NCBI GenBank assembly: GCA_030272585.1
Contig: BSYQ01000006.1
Coordinates: forward strand, 3,373,001-3,437,000
Source of the DNA: Bryopsis sp. KO-2023
Taxonomy: Eukaryota > Chlorophyta > Ulvophyceae > Bryopsidales > Bryopsidaceae
Length of the DNA: 64,000 nucleotides
Direction: 5' to 3'
A model generated the notes under the pieces. That model was not told the DNA's origin, searched no databases, and was given only the letters and a program-made list of their open reading frames with translations. Below are positions 17,297 to 27,670 of the stretch, piece by piece (positions within the stretch are counted from its first letter, which is position 1; each line of letters starts with the position of its first letter). The translations under genes were made by a program, and so were the position numbers.

Positions 17297-18449
17297 CTTC
17301 CTCCTTCTCGCCCACGACGACGTCTTGCGCGACAGCCGTGGTATTCGGAGGCGTGTGTGTTGGCCTACAGAGCGTATCGTGTTGCATGGCGTGCACATCA
17401 TCGTCGGCGTTCGGACGTCGTGCTAGCTCAATCGGCACGGAATCTACGCAATCGGTACTATGCGGTGTTGAGGCGGGCGCGCAGGGAGTTTGATCGTTCT
17501 TATGGCGACAGGATGCAGGCTCTGTTCACGAGTGATTCTCGGGCGTTTCATCGTGCTCTGTTTCGGAAGGGTCAGCGTGCGTCTGATGGTGTGGATGTGG
17601 CTGTTTGGGAACGTTATTTTGCGGACTTCTTCGCGGAACGTGGTCTGGATGGGGATGATCCGGCACCTCGGGTTTCGATCCACGAAGATTGCTTGTCTCA
17701 TCCGTTGTATGTGGTTGCAACAGGGCGGATTTGCCTTTCGCAACATGTAATTTCTGTTTCTGTTTCTGTTTCATCCGTCGTTGGTGGAACCTTTTACGGA
17801 ATTCGAGGTGGCGGCGGCTTTGGGGCGTCTGCATTTGCGTACCTGTGGGGGCGCCGATTCGTGGACTCCTGCCTTCTTTAAGGGACAAGGCTTGGCGGAC
17901 GCTTGGCGGACGCTTGGTGTTTGGGGATCATATCGACAGAACTCTGCAAAACGGACAGGCGGCGGTTGGGCGTTTGTTGGCTCGATCCGAGGACCTGGGG
18001 CTTCGCGATCCGAAGACGCTTCTGGCTTTGTTTCGCATGTATGTTTTGGGGAAGGTTCAGTATGCGGCGCCGGTGTGGTGCTTTTTCTTGACTCGGGCGC
18101 ACAAGGATGCGTTCAACGGTTTGCAGGTTCGTTTTCTGAAGCGGGTGTTGCGGCTGCCCGTGAGGACTCTTCGGAACGTTGTGTATTTGGAGATGGGCGC
18201 TCTGCCGATCCTTTACTATTTCAACAAGAACGCGGTGCGGTTCTGGAATCGTATGATGACTCTTCCTGTGGACCATCCGGCTCGTCAGTTGATCGTTTGG
18301 CTTCAATCGGAGGCCACGGTCTCTCAGCGCTCTTGGTGGGTACTGTTCAAGGACATGGTGTGTCGATTCGCTCCTGGATTCGATGGTTCTGCTGAGGTGG
18401 ACCTTGCGTCGTGGACCGCGGCGTATAAGGCGGACATCGTGGCTCGTCT
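17297..18449 (+). pseudogene. LINE-B ORF2, third piece, internally deleted
   Basis: It continues the split LINE-B copy: LARQPWYSEACVLAYR, then RSYGDRMQALF, then, after a 65-bp hairpin insertion, FTEFEVAAALGRL and GADSWTPAFFKGQG. Next to a repeated GGACGCTTGG at about 17900 the catalytic half of the reverse transcriptase is missing and the sequence jumps to FGDHIDRTLQNGQAAVGRLL. It then runs to YKADIVARL, where it changes to LINE-A sequence. Confidence 0.8.
17706..17770 (+). mobile_element. 65-bp LINE-B hairpin-only insertion
   Basis: It consists of TGTATGTG, the 3' hairpin (GTTGC...GCAAC) and a (TTCTGT)n tail, and nothing else. The flanking 8-bp duplication TCATCCGT (17698-17705 and 17771-17778) proves that it arrived as a separate insertion rather than as a deletion remnant. 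Confidence 0.85.
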
Positions 18450-19080
18450 TCGTTCTCGACATCCGCGTATCGTGGCGTATTACAATCGGTTCAAACCGAC
18501 GTTTTGTTACACGAAGGCGCTGTCTTCTTTTACGGATTTGGGTTTGCGTACGACTTGGGTGCGTTTTCGGGCTCGTCTTCACGGTTTGGAGATCGATACT
18601 GTGGACTTGAGTGATAGAGACGTGCCTTTGAACGAGAGGTATTGTCCGTTTTGTTTGGACGCTGGGGTTTCGACGCCTGAAAACGAGGTGCATTTTGTTT
18701 TTGCTTGTCCGCTTTATGTGCGGTTGCGTGTGAACTCGGTCGTGGAAGAGAGTCGTGGCTCTCTGTTTCGTTTGTTTAATTGTCCGGGGCAGGTTCGTGT
18801 GGCTGTTTATATTCGCCGGGCGCTCGCCTTGCGTAGAGAGTGGTTGGACGCTCGTTCGTAGTGGGCTTGTAGCGACTGGTGGTGTTTGTTTTTCGTTGTT
18901 CTGGATGTTTCGTTTGATGGGGAAGTTGGTGTTCTTTGTTGTTTGCTTTGTTTGTTGGGCGCTCGCTCTGGGTTTCTGAGTTGGAAGCGACCGATTCTTG
19001 TGTTTCGTTTTATGTTTTGACGTTTGGGCTCTTTCTTGAGTTTCGATTGGGGATTTCTGGTTTCAGAGACGTTGGAACTT
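18450..19080 (+). mobile_element. LINE-A 3' part fused to LINE-B (chimera)
   Basis: From RSRHPRIVAYYN onward the frame is LINE-A-like to the end of ORF2 (stop 18859-18861), including the CCHC zinc-binding motif, followed by the LINE-A 3' UTR, which stops at about 19080 before its hairpin. Upstream sequence in the same frame is LINE-B. The junction lies in a segment where the two families are similar, so recombination or template switching is likely. Confidence 0.75.
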
Positions 19081-19485
19081 ATGACGTGAAATCGTTGGGG
19101 CAAACCCACCCCAGAACCGAACACTCATGAACACAAGATAATAAAAACAGAAACAGAAACAGAAACAGAAATTACATGTTGCGAAGGGCAAATCCGCCCT
19201 GTTGCAACCACATACAATGTCTCAGCCAACAAAAACCAGCATCTTTAAATAAAAACCAGAATTGTCCAAATAACCACAGCCATTGTTTTGATATAATCAT
19301 TTTGCCTTCTCTTAGAAGAATATCCCAGTTTGGCTTTTCGGAGCCAGAAAGCGACAAAAACCTAATTATCCAAATGTTTTTAAATAAAACAAAAATCCGA
19401 TAGACCGGGAGGGTGGGTGGGAAGAGCAGAAAAGTGAAGAACAAAACGAAATGGCTTGCTTATATCCGTGCTGTGCAGCACTACA
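19081..19485 (-). repeat. Diverged inverted A/B unit with a LINE-B hairpin insertion
   Basis: A diverged minus-strand copy of the DIRS-like end unit (TATGACGTGAAATCGTTGGGG at its outer end), truncated at the GTAGTGCTGCACAGCAC region. At about 19145-19228 it carries a LINE-B 3' hairpin and (ACAGAA)n tail in minus orientation. It abuts the forward unit at 19486 head-to-head. Confidence 0.7.
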
Positions 19486-20041
19486 TGTCTTCAACGTCAG
19501 TTGAAAAGTTTATGCGGCAGTTGGGCACAGGGCGGGTAGTTTCGTGGTTGTGGAGGTACTTGGCTTAGCTGTACTCGTTTGAGTGGTCAGGATTTGATGT
19601 GCGTATTCGGTGGTTCTGGTGCTGCCAGGGTGGCAGTCAGACATTTAGTTTGTGCGGTTCTGATTGCAGCATTACAACTTACAGCACGGCACCGCTGTAC
19701 GACTGTAGTGCTGCACAGCACGGATATAAGCGGGCCATTTGTTTTGCTATTCACTTTTCTGCTCTCCCACCCACCCGCCCGGTCTATCGGTTTTTTGAAT
19801 TCCATTAGGAAGTTTGGATAAATGGATTTGTATGGATTTTATGGGTTTTTGTCGCTCTCTGGCTCCGAAAAGCCAAACTGGGATATTCTTCTTTGAGAAG
19901 GCAAAATGATTCTATCAAAACAATGGCTGTGTTTATTGGGACAATTCTGGTTTTTATTTTAAGATGTTGTATTTTATCATCTAGTGTTCATGTGTGTCCG
20001 TGTTCTTGGGTGGGACTGCCCCAACGATTTTCCGTCATAAA
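19486..20041 (+). repeat. Complete A-spacer-B end unit (556 bp)
   Basis: This starts TGTCTTCAACGTCAG and ends TTCCGTCATAAA, matching 13707-14265 over its full length. It is joined directly to a minus-strand retroelement copy at 20042, so in this place the unit lies inverted relative to the element it touches. Confidence 0.8.
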
Positions 20042-22022
20042 GTAGGCATGGGAGGGAGTGCTCCAGAAGGTGCTTCACTACTTCTGGAACGTTCTCGATG
20101 GGAGGGAACACCCAGTTCCTCTCCGCCCTCCACAGGTCCAAGCTCTGATTCATGCAATTCGTCCCCTCCGTCCCTGGCTCGCGATCCAGACTGTTGAATC
20201 TCCCAAGCTGTCGTGTACCCAACGAGGCAAAGCGGTCGATCGTCAGATGAAACCGCTCCTGCAGCTTCTCGAAGATCTTCGGGTTCAACCTGTACTCTTG
20301 CTTCTCCGAAAGCCGCGACAGCGCATCGGGGTACACGTTCTGAGCGCTGGGAATCCACTCCACTTGGAAATCAATGTTCATGGCTTCCAATAGCCAATAG
20401 AGCCGCTTGTACTCCTGGAACAACGGACTCGAACGCGAACATTGACTCCGTAATATGGCAGCAATCACCTGACTGTCGGTGATGCACTTCAAACGCCGAT
20501 CCCTGATCTTGTCTTTGAAGGCCTTGACTGCCAAACCCACTGCTTGCAGCTCTCGTAGGTTTATATGCTCTTCCCCCGTCCAGAATCCTGCCGCCAAAGC
20601 CATCGGTGGGGCGTCCTCCGAAGCCTTCTCATGGATCTTCAGAGACGCTCCCCATCCCGTCAAGCTGGCATCCACCGCGAGGTCTCCTGAATGAGGTGGC
20701 CGCCATATGCACATCGTGGTCTTCTCGGGAGACAGCTGCTCCCAATACCGCAGTGCTGCGATGGCAGACCGTGAAACCTGCACTCTGGTGCTCCAGTTCT
20801 TCTTGCCTTTGAGACAATCGTACAGGTGGCGCAGCCAGAACCTCGTTCCTTTGATTGCGGGGGCGCATGACTGGGCGAAACCCAGAAAAGAAGCCAATTT
20901 CCTGGCCGGTATGCGACGGCCACTCCTGAGGATCTGCAGTCGCAGGGTAAGAGCATGTTTTCGAAGGCGCTCCAGCCTGTGTGGTGGGAGCACAAACAAC
21001 GCTGCCTTGCTGTCAACGAGGAACCCCAAATGTTGCAGCTTCTGGCAGGGATCCCACACACACTTGGAGTCCTTCCACGATATCCCCATCTGATCGAATA
21101 TTCCTCTGATGATTCGACCAAAAATTCTCAACTCTGCAGCCGAGGAATGCATGCAGAGAAAATCATCCAAGTACCACGTCAATCTCACTCTCTTCTCGTT
21201 TCTATAACGCTTCCAGTACTCGTATAAAAAATCATCTGTTCCCTCTTTTTTCATTTCTTTTATCATCCCTGGGTTTCTCAAAAACCTGACCAAATTCTTA
21301 ATCAAATCACAATAAATTTTAGGCGAACCCCTGAATCCAAACGGCAACACCTCGCATTGGAAACGTTCACCATCCACTTCGAATTGAAAGAATTTCTTAT
21401 GATCTGGATGAATGCCGACGTGAAAAAAGGCGTCCTTCAAATCGAACTTAATCAAAAAATCATCCTGGCGCAACATATGAGGCAACGAGCGCAAATCCTC
21501 GTAATGCACAGGGTAGGGCAACACCTGTGCATTTAAAGGCCTCAGATCTATTATCAGACGCTGCCCAGTTCTATTCCCAAATTCATCTTTTTTTGGTACC
21601 AAAAAAGATCGGCTGACATGAGCCGATTTATCAGGATTATCCACGATGCTAATTGCACCCTTCTCTAAATAATCCTTTCTGATTTCCTTCCATTCTTTTC
21701 TTTGAGTTTCTGACTTAAGAAAAGATCCACTGAACTGCTGCGTTCGTGGTGTCCCGTCAAACCGCACTTTCACACCACCCGAGATAACTCGCAGTACCTC
21801 TTGCGACGTACCAATTCGTCGCCACTGACTGACATTGCGCCGTACTTTTAATGCCGTCCACTGTGCCGACAGGTCCTCGAACCCTTGTGTCCTTGTGAAC
21901 AGATCCTCTCCCATAGGCTCTGTCCTGTTCTGTTTTCGTTCCTCCATTCCTTGATGAACGCCTTGATGTGCGCCTGACCCTGTATTGCCGTTTCTGCACA
22001 GCACGCAGGACAGGCAGTACAA
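19977..22022 (-). CDS. Reverse transcriptase-RNase H polyprotein (longest open copy)
   Basis: A 681-residue open frame, the only uninterrupted one for this family here. The reverse transcriptase has LVPKKDEFGN (about residue 143), FDLKDAFF (about 193), LPFGFRGSPKIYCD (about 226) and YLDDFL (about 284), with a long insert between the last two motifs as seen in DIRS-type enzymes. The RNase H has its four acidic residues near D451, E492, D516 and D566. After residue 661 the frame runs into an inverted end repeat, so the last 20 residues are not native. The native C-terminus (ending FKTGLPGW) is seen in copy 1. Confidence 0.85.
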   Translation of the reverse strand: MYCLSCVLCRNGNTGSGAHQGVHQGMEERKQNRTEPMGEDLFTRTQGFEDLSAQWTALKVRRNVSQWRRIGTSQEVLRVISGGVKVRFDGTPRTQQFSGSFLKSETQRKEWKEIRKDYLEKGAISIVDNPDKSAHVSRSFLVPKKDEFGNRTGQRLIIDLRPLNAQVLPYPVHYEDLRSLPHMLRQDDFLIKFDLKDAFFHVGIHPDHKKFFQFEVDGERFQCEVLPFGFRGSPKIYCDLIKNLVRFLRNPGMIKEMKKEGTDDFLYEYWKRYRNEKRVRLTWYLDDFLCMHSSAAELRIFGRIIRGIFDQMGISWKDSKCVWDPCQKLQHLGFLVDSKAALFVLPPHRLERLRKHALTLRLQILRSGRRIPARKLASFLGFAQSCAPAIKGTRFWLRHLYDCLKGKKNWSTRVQVSRSAIAALRYWEQLSPEKTTMCIWRPPHSGDLAVDASLTGWGASLKIHEKASEDAPPMALAAGFWTGEEHINLRELQAVGLAVKAFKDKIRDRRLKCITDSQVIAAILRSQCSRSSPLFQEYKRLYWLLEAMNIDFQVEWIPSAQNVYPDALSRLSEKQEYRLNPKIFEKLQERFHLTIDRFASLGTRQLGRFNSLDREPGTEGTNCMNQSLDLWRAERNWVFPPIENVPEVVKHLLEHSLPCLLYDGKSLGQSHPRTRTHMNTR

Positions 22023-22592
22023 ACCCTAGCTTTCTGGCCCCATCACTTGGCGCACCAGAGCGAGGGTATGGCGCAGCACAGCACTTGGAGCGAACAGCAG
22101 GCGCCGTGGACGTGGTTGTGGGGGAGACAGCAGCAGCGAATTGTCGATCTGGCCGTTCACAAAACGACCCCTCCACGAACTCGTCGATGTAGTGCCCCAG
22201 GTCGCGATCAGGTAGGTGGTATGCGGTGTGACGATCCTGTTCCAGAGAGTGTCGCTCCACACACTGAGATCTCCTCACTAGGAGCCAGCAAACGAATTGC
22301 TGGGCTGCTCGAAGAGCAGAAAAGTGAATAGCAAAACAAATGGCCCGCTTATATCCTTGCTGTGCAGCACTACAGTCGTACAGCGGTGCTGTGCTGTGCA
22401 TTGTAATGCTGCAATCAGAACCGCACAAACTAAATGTCTGACTGCCACCCTGGCATCACCAGAACCACCGAATACGCACATCAAATCCTGACCACTCAAA
22501 CGAGTACAGCTAAGCCAAGTACCTCCATAACCACGAAACTACCCGCCCTGTGCCCAACTGCCGCATAAACTTTTCAACTGACGTTGAAGACA
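20042..22592 (-). mobile_element. DIRS/Ngaro-like retroelement copy 2, 3' part deleted
   Basis: Minus-strand copy beginning with repeat A1 at 22592 and holding the small upstream ORF and a long reverse transcriptase/RNase H frame. Its 3' end, including ORF-X and the B1-A2-B2 repeats, is missing. RNase H sequence is fused at 20042 to an inverted end unit. It interrupts a minus-strand LINE-B copy that continues at 22593. Confidence 0.8.
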
Positions 22593-22922
22593 TGAATCGA
22601 AACCCGAGGTGCCGGATCATCCCCATCCAGACCACGTTCCGCGAAGAAGTCCGCAAAATAACGTTCCCAAACAGCCACATCCACACCATCAGACGCACGC
22701 TGACCCTTCGGAAACAGAGCACGATGAAACGCCCGAGAATCACTCGTGAACAGAGCCTGCATCCTGTCGCCATAAGAACGATCAAACTCCCTGCGCGCCC
22801 GCCTCAACACCGCATAGTACCGATTGCGTAGATTCCGTGCCGATTGAGCTAGCACGACGTCCGAACGCCGACGATGATGTGCACACCATGCAACACGATA
22901 CGCTCTGTACGCTCTGTACGCT
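22593..22922 (-). pseudogene. LINE-B fragment (minus), endonuclease-RT linker
   Basis: On the minus strand this reads RVAWCAHHRRRSDVVLAQ through FADFFAERGLDGDDPAPRVSIH, equal to the plus-strand LINE-B piece at 17360-17690. It is separated from its upstream part (23358-23771) by a plus-strand LINE-B 3' insertion. A 9-bp word TACGCTCTG is present three times in tandem at the junction, against once in the uninterrupted LINE-B. Confidence 0.8.
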
Positions 22923-23357
22923 CTGTAGGGGTGTTCGTTGCGTCGTTTATTCAATTTGCCGGGTCAGTATCGGGTGGCCGTTTACCTTCGTCGGGCGTTG
23001 GATTTTCGCTCTCAGTGGCTTGAGGCTCAGCCGTGACGTGGTTTTTATTCGTTTGTTTTGTGTTTGTTTGTTTGGTTTCGTTTGTTGGTCGTTTGTGGTG
23101 GGCGTTTGACAGTAGTTTTCGCTCTCCTTTTGGTTGTTGCTTGGTGTTCCAGGTTTCTTTTTCTTGGGAACGTTTTTGGCAATACTTTCTGATACATTAA
23201 TAACCTAGTGATGGGTCTCTCGTTGATTGTATTGGGGGTTTATTGGAGACTTCATCTTCTGTGGACTTTTGGACATGGCTGAGACATTGTATGTGGTTGC
23301 AACAGGGCGGATTTGCCCTTCGCAACATGTAATTTCTGTTTCTGTTTCTGTTTCTGT
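22923..23357 (+). mobile_element. LINE-B 3' end with ORF2 C-terminus
   Basis: 5'-truncated LINE-B. The last ORF2 codons read SLRRLFNLPGQYRVAVYLRR and end ...WLEAQP with a stop near 23036. They are followed by the LINE-B 3' UTR, the hairpin (about 23296-23327) and a (TTCTGT)n tail. The 8-bp word TCTGTAGG flanks it on both sides. This copy defines the LINE-B 3' end, which differs from LINE-A in the UTR but shares the hairpin. Confidence 0.82.
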
Positions 23358-23771
23358 AGGCCAACACACACGCCTCCGAATACCACGGCTGTCGCGCAAG
23401 ACGTCGTCGTGGGCGAGAAGGAGGAAGCCACTCCAAGCGATGCTCCACAACATCCGAGACCACAGAACCCATCGCATCCACCAATGGCGCATCTTCGATT
23501 TCAGCCAGCAACGAAGCTCTATGAACAGAAAGAAACGAGGCCAACCTGTCTTGCTCGCGAGCCCCCAAACGAAAACGCCCTTCATTCACCTGCGGATTCC
23601 ACTCCTGACGGAACGACAAACTTAGAACAACAGGCATGTGATCCGACGCAATCGTCTCCGGACACACATGCAAAGAATCAGCAAATGCAAACAGCCCCGG
23701 CGATCCCAAAACGTAATCAATCAACTGCAAACCACCCGTAGAGCCCAAACGAAAAGTGGGCAAGCCCTGAG
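23358..23771 (-). pseudogene. LINE-B endonuclease fragment (minus)
   Basis: Minus-strand LINE-B reading LPTFRLGSTGGLQLIDYVLG, ASDHMPVVLSLSF and LARQPWYSEACVLAYR. It is the upstream part of the fragment at 22593-22922. It meets a plus-strand LINE-A at 23772 without a visible duplication. Confidence 0.8.
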
Positions 23772-26700
23772 CTGTTTTTGCTGTTTTGGCTCGAGAGAAG
23801 CGTCAGTTCGACCTGGGATATGGTGACTATATGCAGCGACTCTTCAAGGAGGATTCCAAACGTTTTCACTCCACTTTGTTTCCGAGGCAGAAGCGTGCTT
23901 CTGATGCTGTAACTTTGGACGATTGGCACAAGCACTTTACGGAGTTTTTTGAGGCCTCCTCTCTTGATACGGATGATCCAGAGCCTCATGTTGATATCAG
24001 GAGCGATGTGTTGGGACGTGACGACCTTGTGACGCCTTTTACTGACGTGGAGATCAAGCAGGCGGTGAGAAAGTTGAAACTGGGGACGTGTGCTGGTGCG
24101 GATTCGTGGACGCCGGCGTTCTTCAAGGGACAGGGGTTGCAGGAGGCTTGGCTTCCGTTGCTGCTCGCTCTCTTTAATCGATGCCTTCGCGAGAGACGTG
24201 TTCCTCGGAGCTGGCTGTTTGGTATGGTGCGCCCCATTTACAAGAACCGTGGACAACGTTCGGATCCCATTCGTTATCGTCCGATCATGCTCTGTACGGT
24301 GTGGTACAAACTGTTTGTTTATACGTTGATGGAGCGCGTTGCACCTGTGTTGGACCCTGTTCGTCATCCCACTCAGGCCGGTTTTCGGAGGGGCTGTGAA
24401 ACGGTGACTTGGATTTTGCTGGCGTGGGGTCTCATTTTCTGGGCGAAGAAGACTGGGAACTTGTTGTTTTTGCTGTCGATGGATTTGGCGAAAGCTTACG
24501 ACAGTGTGCATCACGATCGCTTGTGGTTGCACTTGCGACGTATGGGCCTGCATCCGTGGCTGATTGAAACAAGGAAACAAGGATTACAAGTTGCGTAGGG
24601 CAAACCGCCCTGTTGCAACGACATACATGAGTGAATTGTGTCCCAACGTTCGAAGCAAGGCAAAAGCCTCTGGATGTAATTAACTCCTAAAGAGAAACAA
24701 ATCAACGAATAAAAAGTCCAGCGAGGAACAAATCCTCAAGCTGAACACCAGCCCAAGCCAAACCAAAACAGCAGCGAGTGACAAACACTCAAACTGCTGA
24801 AATGACCTGACAGGACGCAATCTAGAAAACGAGAAGACCAAACCAAGCGAGGGACCAACCCTCAAGCCGCTACTCAGCCCAGGCGAAACCAGAAACTAAA
24901 AAACAAACATCAAAAACCCTCCAACCTATGTCAGCCCAGACCAAGCAAAACAAAAACTTAAGAAGAACCAAAGAAAAATCCAGCGAGGAACAAATCCTCA
25001 AGCTGAACACCAGCCCAAGCCAAGCCAAAACAGCAGCGAGTGACAAACACTCAAACCGCTGAGATGGCCTAACAGGACGCAATCTAGAAAACGAGAAAAC
25101 CAAACCAGACGAGGGACCAACCCTCAAGCCGCTACTCAGCCAAGGCGAAACCAGAAAAGAAAATAATCACCGAAAGAGACGAGCGAGGAACAAATCCTCC
25201 AACCCGTGCCAGCCCAGACCAAGCATAACAACAACATAAGCAGAACCGAAGAAAAATCCAGCGAGGAACATTTATCCAACATAACGCAATCAAGATAGCA
25301 ATAAACCGAAACCAATCACAAGACGATACTGAGCAAACCCATTGCAAAAAGCCACCAACCCAGCAGAAAATGGAAGAAAACCATGCTAACTGCGCATCTG
25401 TTCCACCAATTCCTGTTTGCTGATTGAACTTGTGAGGTACATGTATCACAACTCCTCGGCGGTGGTTAGGGGGACTCGTGGCTGTTCGCGCTCGTTTGAG
25501 ATGCGACGTGGTGTGCGACAAGGCTGCCCTTTCAGTCCTCTGTTGTATACCTGTTACCATGATAACTTTCCTCTTCTCTTGGAGCGACTGGACTTGGAAC
25601 GAGTTGTTTTTGACCTGGTGAAGATCGTCGCAATGATCTTTGCGGACGACACTCTGGTGCCTTTGCGTGATGAGGAAGGTGTGCAGGCGGTGGGCGACTT
25701 GACGCTTCGGTTTGAGCAAGATTGGCATATCAAGACAAACCATGAGAAGACGGAGGTGCTTGCAGTGAACCCGGGGTCGCGTACTTCGGTTTCGTTTGGT
25801 GGACACGATGTTCCGTTGCAGCGCACGCTCAAGTATTTGGGTGTGGTGTTTTACGATGGGCCTGGGGACGTCAACGTGTTTCGGGAGCATATTTCCAAGG
25901 TGTTGTGTGCGGGCAACGTGGCTGTTGGGCGTTTGCGTGCGAGGGCGTTTGAGATCGGTTTGAGGGATCCACGGACTCTGGTGGCTCTCTTCAAGATGTA
26001 CGTTTTGGGGAAGGTGCAGTATGCTGCGCCGGTTTGGGTGTTCTTTCTGACTCAGCAGCACAAGCGGGAGCTGAACGATCTGTTGGTGCGTTACTTAAAA
26101 TCGGTGCTACGTCTTCCGACGAGGGCGCTGAAGAATTTCGTGTATTTGGAGTGTGGTGTTTTGCCGGTCACGTATTATTTGTACCGGAACGCGTTGAAGT
26201 TTTGGAATCGCCTGATGCAATTGCCGGCGACGCATCCCACGCGGGCGATGCTGTTCTGGTTGCGTGGTCAGCCGGATTCTCGGCGTTCTTGGTGGGTCCA
26301 GTTTCGTGAAATGGTGAGACGCTTTGTTCCACAGTTCGATGGGTTTGTGGAGGTGGACGTGGCGACCTGGGCGCGTGCCTATAAGGCAGATATTGTGGGT
26401 CAGTTGCGTTCTCGACATCCGCGTATCGTGGCGTATTACAATCGGTTCAAACCGACGTTTTGTTACACGAAGGCGCTGTCTTCTTTTACGGATTTGGGTT
26501 TGCGTACGACTTGGGTGCGTTTTCGGGCTCGTCTTCACGGTTTGGAGATCGATGCTGTGGACTTGAGTGATAGAGACGTGCCTTTGAACGAGAGGTATTG
26601 TCCGTTTTGTTTGGCCGCTGGGGTTTCGACGCCTGAAAACGAGGTGCATTTTCTTTTTGCTTGTCCGCTTTATGTGCGGTTGCGTGTGAACTCGGTCGTG

Positions 26701-27095
26701 GAAGAGAGTCGTGGCTCTCTGTTTCGTTTGTTTAATTGTCCGGGGCAGGTTCGTGTGGCTGTTTATATTCGCCGGGCGCTCGCCTTGCGTAGGGAGTGGT
26801 TGGACGCTCGTTCGTAGTGGGCTTGTAGCGACTGGTGGTGTTTGTTTTTCGTTGTTCTGGATGTTTCGTTTGATGGGGAAGTTGGTGTTCTTTGTTGTTT
26901 GCTTTGTTTGTTGGGCGCTCGCTCTGGGTTTCTGAGTTGGAAGCGACCGATTCTTGTGTTTGGTTTTATGTTTTGACGTTTGGGCTCTTTCTTGAGTTTC
27001 GATTGGGGATTTCTGGTTTCAGAGACGTTGGAACTTTTTTGTTTTAGGAGATTTTTGTTCATTTAGGAGTTGATTACATTCAGAGGCTTTTGCCT
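23772..27095 (+). mobile_element. LINE-A copy, 5'-truncated, split by a half-LINE
   Basis: It begins in the linker between endonuclease and reverse transcriptase (AVLAREKRQFDLGYG) and runs to the 3' UTR, with an 850-bp half-LINE inserted at 24569-25418. Coding parts are 23786-24566 and 25419-26817. It includes GADSWTPAFFKGQG, AKAYDSVHH, QGCPFSPLLY and FADDT and ends with the CCHC zinc-binding motif. The 3' UTR is cut near 27095, before the hairpin, where another LINE-A fragment starts. Confidence 0.88.
24569..25418 (-). mobile_element. Half-LINE element copy 1 (LINE-A 3' end, no RT)
   Basis: This minus-strand element has the LINE-A tail and hairpin at its left end. Upstream lies an unrelated roughly 700-bp 3' region with a tandem repeat of about 200-260 bp (TTCCTCGCTGG ... 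GGTTGGTCCCTC). It is 5'-truncated at a coiled-coil coding segment. It is flanked by the 10-bp duplication GCTGATTGAA (24559-24568 and 25419-25428). It encodes no reverse transcriptase and probably moves with LINE-A machinery. Confidence 0.85.
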
Positions 27096-27670
27096 TTTGC
27101 CTCGCCTGAAAACGAGGTGCATTTTCTTTTTGCTTGTCCGCTTTATGTGCGGTTGCGTGTGAACTCGGTCGTGGAAGAGAGTCGTGGCTCTCTGTTTCGT
27201 TTGTTTAATTGTCCGGGGCAGGTTCGTGTGGCTGTTTATATTCGCCGGGCGCTCGCCTTGCGTAGGGAGTGGTTGGACGCTCGTTCGTAGTGGGCTTGTA
27301 GCGACTGGTGGTGTTTGTTTTTCGTTGTTCTGGATGTTTCGTTTGATGGGGAAGTTGGTGTTCTTTGTTGTTTGCTTTGTTTGTTGGGCGCTCGCTCTGG
27401 GTTTCTGAGTTGGAAGCGACCGATTCTTGTGTTTGGTTTTATGTTTTGACGTTTGGGCTCTTTCTTGAGTTTCGATTGGGGATTTCTGGTTTCAGAGACG
27501 TTGGAACTTTTTTGTTTTAGGAGATTTTGTTCATTTAGGAGTTGATTACATTCAGAGGCTTTTGCCTTGCTTCGAACGTTGGGACACGATTCACTCATGT
27601 ATGTCGTTGCAACAGGGCGGTTTGCCCTACGCAACTTGTAATCCTTGTTTCCTTGTTTCCTTGTTTCCTC
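27096..27670 (+). mobile_element. LINE-A 3' fragment
   Basis: It contains the last 63 codons of ORF2 (from PENEVHFLFACPLY, stop 27288-27290), the 3' UTR, the hairpin and a (TTGTTTCC)n tail. It directly follows the broken 3' UTR of the previous copy. No duplication is visible, so it may be a tandem partial copy made by template switching. Confidence 0.8.
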
